From NCBI RefSeq assembly GCF_002813445.1, contig NZ_PHHD01000001.1, positions 2,046,001-2,110,000 of the forward strand: a stretch of DNA of 64,000 nt. Direction: 5' to 3'. Positions within the stretch are counted from its first letter, which is position 1, and each line of letters starts with the position of its first letter. The position numbers and the translations under genes are program-made. The notes under the pieces are model-generated. The model was not told where the DNA came from. It saw only the letters and a list, made by a program, of their open reading frames with translations, and did not search any database. Below are positions 60,012 to 64,000 of this stretch, one piece after another. Source of the DNA: Pseudomonas tolaasii NCPPB 2192 (GTDB taxonomy: Bacteria; Pseudomonadota; Gammaproteobacteria; Pseudomonadales; Pseudomonadaceae).

Positions 60012-61433
60012 ATGCGCTTTCGCGCGTTGGTTACTGTCGTAGGGGTGTTGCTTGCGGCAATGACGTTCAATGCTCTGGCTGCTTCTCAGGTGAAAAGTGT
60101 TCGCCTGTGGCGAGCGCCGGATAACACGCGACTGGTGTTCGACCTGTCTGGCCCGGTCCAGCACAGTGTTTTTACCCTGTCCTCGCCTGATCGTCTGGTG
60201 ATCGACATCAACGGTGCAACCCTGGCCGCGCCGTTGAAAGTCTCCACCGCCAATACCCCGATTACCGCCATGCGCTCGGCCCAGCGCACGCCGACTGACT
60301 TGCGCGTGGTCATCGACCTGAAAAAGGCCGTGACACCGAAAAGCTTTTCTCTGGCGCCCAACGCGCAATACGGCAACCGGCTGGTGGTCGACCTGTTCGA
60401 CAACGCCGCCGATGCCAACCCGACGCCAGCCCCTGCGCCAAGCGTAGCCACCGTGCCTGCCGTGCCGGTCAACCCGTCGCAACCGCAGGTCAAGCTGCCG
60501 CCTCCACCGCCGGCCCCGGCGGGCAAGCGCGACATTATCGTGGTGATCGACGCGGGCCACGGCGGTGAAGACCCGGGGGCTTCCGGCTCGCGCGGCCAGC
60601 ACGAGAAAGACGTGGTGTTGGCCATCGCCCGGGAATTGCAGCGTCAGGTTAACGCGATGAAAGGCTATCGCGCCGAGCTGACGCGTACCGGCGACTACTT
60701 CATCCCATTGCGTGGCCGTACTGAAATTGCGCGCAAGAAAGGCGCTGACCTGTTCGTGTCGATCCACGCCGACGCCGCCCCTTCAGCGGCCGCGTTTGGT
60801 GCTTCGGTGTTTGCGTTGTCGGATCGCGGAGCCACGTCCGAGACCGCGCGCTGGCTGGCCGACAGTGAAAACCGTTCCGACCTGATCGGCGGTGCCGGCA
60901 ACGTGTCCCTCGATGACAAGGACAAAATGCTCGCGGGTGTGCTGCTCGACCTGTCGATGACCGCCTCGCTGACGTCCAGCCTGAACGTCGGCCAGAAAGT
61001 TTTGAGCAACATTGGCCGGGTGACCTCGCTGCATAAACAGCGTGTGGAACAGGCCGGGTTCATGGTGTTGAAGTCGCCGGACATTCCGTCGATCCTGGTG
61101 GAAACCGGGTTCATCTCCAACTCCAACGAAGCCTCGAAGCTGGCCAGCTCCAGCCACCAGCAGGCGCTGGCGCGTTCGATCAGCGCCGGTATTCGCCAGT
61201 TCTTCCAGCAGAACCCGCCGCCGGGTACGTATATCGCCTGGCTGCGTGACTCCGGGAAAATCGCCCAGGGCCCGCGTGACCATCGCGTGCAGCCCGGCGA
61301 CACGCTGGCCATGCTGGCCGTGCGTTTCCAGGTATCGCCCGCCACACTGCGCAGCGCGAATAACCTGAAAACCGATGAACTGAAAGTCGGCCAGGTGTTG
61401 ACCATCCCCGGCACTGAATTGGCGGCGCAGTAA
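60012..61433 (+). CDS. amiB: N-acetylmuramoyl-L-alanine amidase (AmiB type)
   Basis: A 473-residue exported amidase. Signal peptide (residues 1-23, ending ALA), AMIN domain (VKSVRLWRAPDNTRLVFDLSG; about 25-135), Pro-rich linker (PPPPPAPAG), Amidase_3 zinc domain (VVIDAGHGGEDPGASG, DLFVSIHADAA, PSILVETGFISN), and a C-terminal LysM (VQPGDTLAMLAVRFQVSPATL). It cuts cross-bridges of septal peptidoglycan during cell separation. Overlaps mutL by one base. Confidence 0.95.
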   Translation: MRFRALVTVVGVLLAAMTFNALAASQVKSVRLWRAPDNTRLVFDLSGPVQHSVFTLSSPDRLVIDINGATLAAPLKVSTANTPITAMRSAQRTPTDLRVVIDLKKAVTPKSFSLAPNAQYGNRLVVDLFDNAADANPTPAPAPSVATVPAVPVNPSQPQVKLPPPPPAPAGKRDIIVVIDAGHGGEDPGASGSRGQHEKDVVLAIARELQRQVNAMKGYRAELTRTGDYFIPLRGRTEIARKKGADLFVSIHADAAPSAAAFGASVFALSDRGATSETARWLADSENRSDLIGGAGNVSLDDKDKMLAGVLLDLSMTASLTSSLNVGQKVLSNIGRVTSLHKQRVEQAGFMVLKSPDIPSILVETGFISNSNEASKLASSSHQQALARSISAGIRQFFQQNPPPGTYIAWLRDSGKIAQGPRDHRVQPGDTLAMLAVRFQVSPATLRSANNLKTDELKVGQVLTIPGTELAAQ

Positions 61434-63349
61434 TGAGCGAATCAGTCTTGAACAGCGGCTCGCGCATCGAATTGCTCAGCCCGCGCCTGGCCAACCAGAT
61501 TGCTGCGGGTGAGGTGGTTGAGCGCCCGGCGTCGGTGATCAAGGAGCTGCTGGAAAACAGCATCGACTCCGGCGCCAAGCGCATTGATGTGGATGTGGAG
61601 CAGGGCGGCGTCAAACTGCTGCGGGTGCGCGACGACGGCAGTGGCATCTCCTCCGACGATTTGCCGCTGGCCCTGGCCCGTCACGCCACCAGCAAGATCC
61701 GCGACCTCGAAGACCTTGAGCGGGTGATGAGCCTGGGCTTTCGCGGCGAGGCCCTGGCGTCGATCAGCTCCGTGGCCCGCCTGACTTTGACGTCGCGCAC
61801 GCGCAGCGCAGAGCAGGCCTGGCAAGTGGAAACCGAGGGCCGCGACATGGCGCCTCGGGTTCAGCCGGCGGCACATCCGGTGGGCACCTCGGTGGAAGTG
61901 CGCGACCTGTTTTTCAATACGCCGGCGCGGCGTAAATTCCTCAAGGCCGAGAAAACCGAATTCGATCACCTGCAAGAAGTGATCAAGCGCCTGGCCCTGG
62001 CGCGTTTCGACGTGGCCTTCCACCTGCGCCACAACGGCAAGACCATCCTCAGCCTGCATGAGGCCCACGACGACGCCGCGCGCGCTCGGCGTGTGTCGGC
62101 GATTTGCGGATCGGGGTTCCTGGAGCAGGCGCTGCCGATTGAAATCGAGCGCAACGGCCTGCGCCTGTGGGGCTGGGTGGGGTTGCCGACCTTTTCCCGC
62201 AGCCAGGCGGACTTGCAGTATTTCTTTGTGAATGGCCGTGCGGTGCGCGACAAGCTGGTGGCTCACGCGGTGCGCCAGGCCTATCGGGACGTGCTGTTCA
62301 ACGGGCGGCACCCGACATTTGTGCTGTTTTTCGAGGTCGACCCGTCGGTGGTCGACGTCAACGTGCACCCGACCAAACACGAAGTACGCTTCCGCGACGG
62401 GCGCATGGTGCACGATTTCCTGTATGGCACTCTGCACCGCGCCTTGGGCGATGTGCGCCCGGACGACCAGCTTGCTGCCCCCATCGTGACCGCCGTGGTG
62501 CGACCGAGTGGCCCGCAGGCGGGTGAATTTGGTCCTCAGGGCGAAATGAGCCTGGCCGCCAACCTGCTGCAATCGACGCCGCCGCAGCCTGCCTACACCG
62601 CGCCGGGCTCAGGCTCGGGGGCGGGTTATCAGTATCAATACACGCCGCGCCCGCAATCGACGGTGCCGGTGGCCGAGGCCCAGGCGGCTTACCGCGAGTT
62701 TTTCGCGCCGTTGTCGGGGGCTGAGCAGAATGCGCCTGTGGCGTTGCCGGAGGGTGGCGGGGACATTCCGCCGTTGGGTTACGCGCTGGCGCAGCTCAAG
62801 GGCATCTATATTCTTGCGGAAAACGCCCATGGCCTGGTGTTGGTGGACATGCACGCCGCTCACGAGCGGATCATGTATGAACGCCTTAAAATCGCCATGG
62901 CCAGTGAGGGCCTCAGCGGGCAGCCATTGTTGGTGCCTGAGTCCCTGGCCGTCAGCCAGCGTGAAGCTGATTGCGCAGAAGAACACCACAGTGTGTTCCA
63001 GAAACTCGGCTTCGAACTGCAGCGCCTGGGCCCTGAAACCCTGGCGATCCGCCAGATTCCGGCACTGCTCAAACAGGCCGAGGCCAACCGTCTGGTGGCC
63101 GACGTGCTGGCGGACTTGATGGAGTACGGCACCAGTGATCGGATCCAGGCGCACATCAACGAACTGCTCGGCACCATGGCCTGCCACGGCGCAATCCGCG
63201 CCAACCGCCGTCTCGCTTTGCCGGAAATGAACGGTCTGCTGCGCGACATGGAAAACACCGAACGCAGCGGGCAGTGCAACCATGGCCGGCCGACCTGGAC
63301 CCAAATGGGCCTGGACGACCTGGACAAACTGTTCCTGCGCGGTCGCTGA
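61433..63349 (+). CDS. mutL: DNA mismatch repair protein MutL
   Basis: A 638-residue repair ATPase. N-terminal GHKL domain (ELLENSIDSGAKRIDV; DDGSGI; GFRGEALASI), a low-complexity linker (about 365-425, rich in Pro/Gly/Gln/Tyr), and a C-terminal dimerisation domain. The endonuclease motif D-M-H-A-x2-E-x4-E (DMHAAHERIMYE) and the later GQCNHGRPT are present, so it should nick DNA itself, as in species without MutH. Overlaps both amiB and miaA by one base. Confidence 0.96.
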   Translation: MSESVLNSGSRIELLSPRLANQIAAGEVVERPASVIKELLENSIDSGAKRIDVDVEQGGVKLLRVRDDGSGISSDDLPLALARHATSKIRDLEDLERVMSLGFRGEALASISSVARLTLTSRTRSAEQAWQVETEGRDMAPRVQPAAHPVGTSVEVRDLFFNTPARRKFLKAEKTEFDHLQEVIKRLALARFDVAFHLRHNGKTILSLHEAHDDAARARRVSAICGSGFLEQALPIEIERNGLRLWGWVGLPTFSRSQADLQYFFVNGRAVRDKLVAHAVRQAYRDVLFNGRHPTFVLFFEVDPSVVDVNVHPTKHEVRFRDGRMVHDFLYGTLHRALGDVRPDDQLAAPIVTAVVRPSGPQAGEFGPQGEMSLAANLLQSTPPQPAYTAPGSGSGAGYQYQYTPRPQSTVPVAEAQAAYREFFAPLSGAEQNAPVALPEGGGDIPPLGYALAQLKGIYILAENAHGLVLVDMHAAHERIMYERLKIAMASEGLSGQPLLVPESLAVSQREADCAEEHHSVFQKLGFELQRLGPETLAIRQIPALLKQAEANRLVADVLADLMEYGTSDRIQAHINELLGTMACHGAIRANRRLALPEMNGLLRDMENTERSGQCNHGRPTWTQMGLDDLDKLFLRGR

Positions 63350-64000
63350 TGAGTGCCTTGCCCCCCGCGATTTTCCTGATGGGCCCCACGGCTGCCGGCA
63401 AGACCGACCTGGCCATCGAACTGACCAAAGTGCTGCCGTGCGAGCTGATCAGCGTCGACTCTGCCCTGGTTTACCGGGACATGGACATCGGCACGGCCAA
63501 GCCTTCGAAAGAATTGTTGGCGCAGTATCCGCACCGGTTGATCGACATCATCGACCCGTCCGAGAGCTATTCGGCGGCGGATTTTCGCACCGACGCTCTC
63601 GCTGCCATGGCCGATATCACCGCGCGGGGTAATATCCCACTGCTGGTGGGCGGCACGATGCTCTATTACAAGGCTTTGCAGGAAGGGCTGGCTGACATGC
63701 CGCCCGCCGACGCCCAGGTGCGCGCGGAGCTCGAAGAAGAGGCTGCACGCCTTGGCTGGCAAGCCTTGCACGACCAGTTGGCAGCGGTAGACCCGGTATC
63801 CGCCGCGCGCATTCATCCCAATGACCCTCAGCGCCTCACCCGCGCCCTGGAAGTCTGGCGTGTCAGCGGGCAGACCATGACTGAACATCGGCTGAAACAA
63901 AGTGCGCAAAGTGCTGACGCAGGCGCATCTGGCGCGTCACAATTGCCCTATACTGTGGCGAATCTGGCCATCGCTCCGGCAAATCGCCAGGTCCTGCATG
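63349..64000 (+). CDS. miaA: tRNA dimethylallyltransferase, 3' end cut off
   Basis: The first 217 codons are present and the frame stays open to the window end. Walker-like FLMGPTAAGKTDLA at residue 9, LISVDSALVYRDMDIGTAKP, HRLIDIIDPSESYSAADFR and IPLLVGGTMLYYKALQEGL are typical of MiaA, which adds a dimethylallyl group to A37 of tRNAs reading UNN codons. The ATG shares one base with the mutL stop (TGATG). Usual length is a little over 320 residues, so about a third is missing. Confidence 0.96.
   Translation, partial: MSALPPAIFLMGPTAAGKTDLAIELTKVLPCELISVDSALVYRDMDIGTAKPSKELLAQYPHRLIDIIDPSESYSAADFRTDALAAMADITARGNIPLLVGGTMLYYKALQEGLADMPPADAQVRAELEEEAARLGWQALHDQLAAVDPVSAARIHPNDPQRLTRALEVWRVSGQTMTEHRLKQSAQSADAGASGASQLPYTVANLAIAPANRQVLH

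Overview
The window is a high-GC, densely coded stretch of a gamma-proteobacterial chromosome. Gene order, protein sequences and the dispersed hairpin repeats all point to the genus Pseudomonas, most likely the P. fluorescens group. From about 10.8 kb to the end the order largely follows the P. aeruginosa PAO1 PA5005 to PA4945 region as I remember it, with gaps and insertions. No insertion sequence, prophage, CRISPR array, tRNA or rRNA was seen.

Region by region. (1) 1-10.7 kb looks accessory: the end of a ribose-type sugar ABC transporter (ATPase plus two permeases); a tripartite drug-export operon (HlyD, DHA2 permease, outer-membrane lipoprotein) divergent from a LysR regulator; a TonB-dependent receptor of the YncD/PqqU type; and a small YceK-type lipoprotein. 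(2) 10.7-25.4 kb is the LPS outer-core locus: carbamoyltransferase, glycosyltransferase, Mig-14, DnpA, a DUF6625 putative glycosyltransferase, Ssg and WapR, mostly overlapping by 1-17 bases. It is followed by a convergent O-antigen ligase fused to a kinase-like domain, then msbA, hldE and a sugar epimerase. (3) 25.5-32.9 kb carries a conserved Pseudomonas protein, an aldo/keto reductase - FAD oxidoreductase - SMR group divergent from a LysR regulator, the Kdo transferase waaA, and tolC. (4) 32.9-37.3 kb is a thiamin module: TPP riboswitch, thiC, the HMP transporter cytX, and a DUF3298 lipoprotein. (5) 37.5-46.4 kb holds nudF-yqiB-cpdA-yqiA-parE, a phytase-like esterase, parC and an orphan PqiC-type lipoprotein. 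(6) 46.6-56.8 kb holds a HAMP protein with a degenerate cyclase-like domain, serB, psd, rhdA, an HDOD protein, motAB behind a FliA-type promoter, rsgA and orn. (7) 56.9-64 kb has a TRIC-type membrane protein, queG, and the conserved nnrD-tsaE-amiB-mutL-miaA operon, with miaA cut by the window end.

Ten imperfect or perfect long hairpins (REP/REPIN-like) sit between genes, six of them between convergent genes. Three convergent gene pairs overlap at their 3' ends. The only gene-free stretch above 300 bases is the thiC leader. Nothing in the window is plainly a new system. The best leads are the ligase-kinase fusion with an unusual catalytic loop, the HAMP/degenerate-cyclase protein, the DUF6625 gene in the core operon, and a tandem 16-bp expansion at one end of a REP element.
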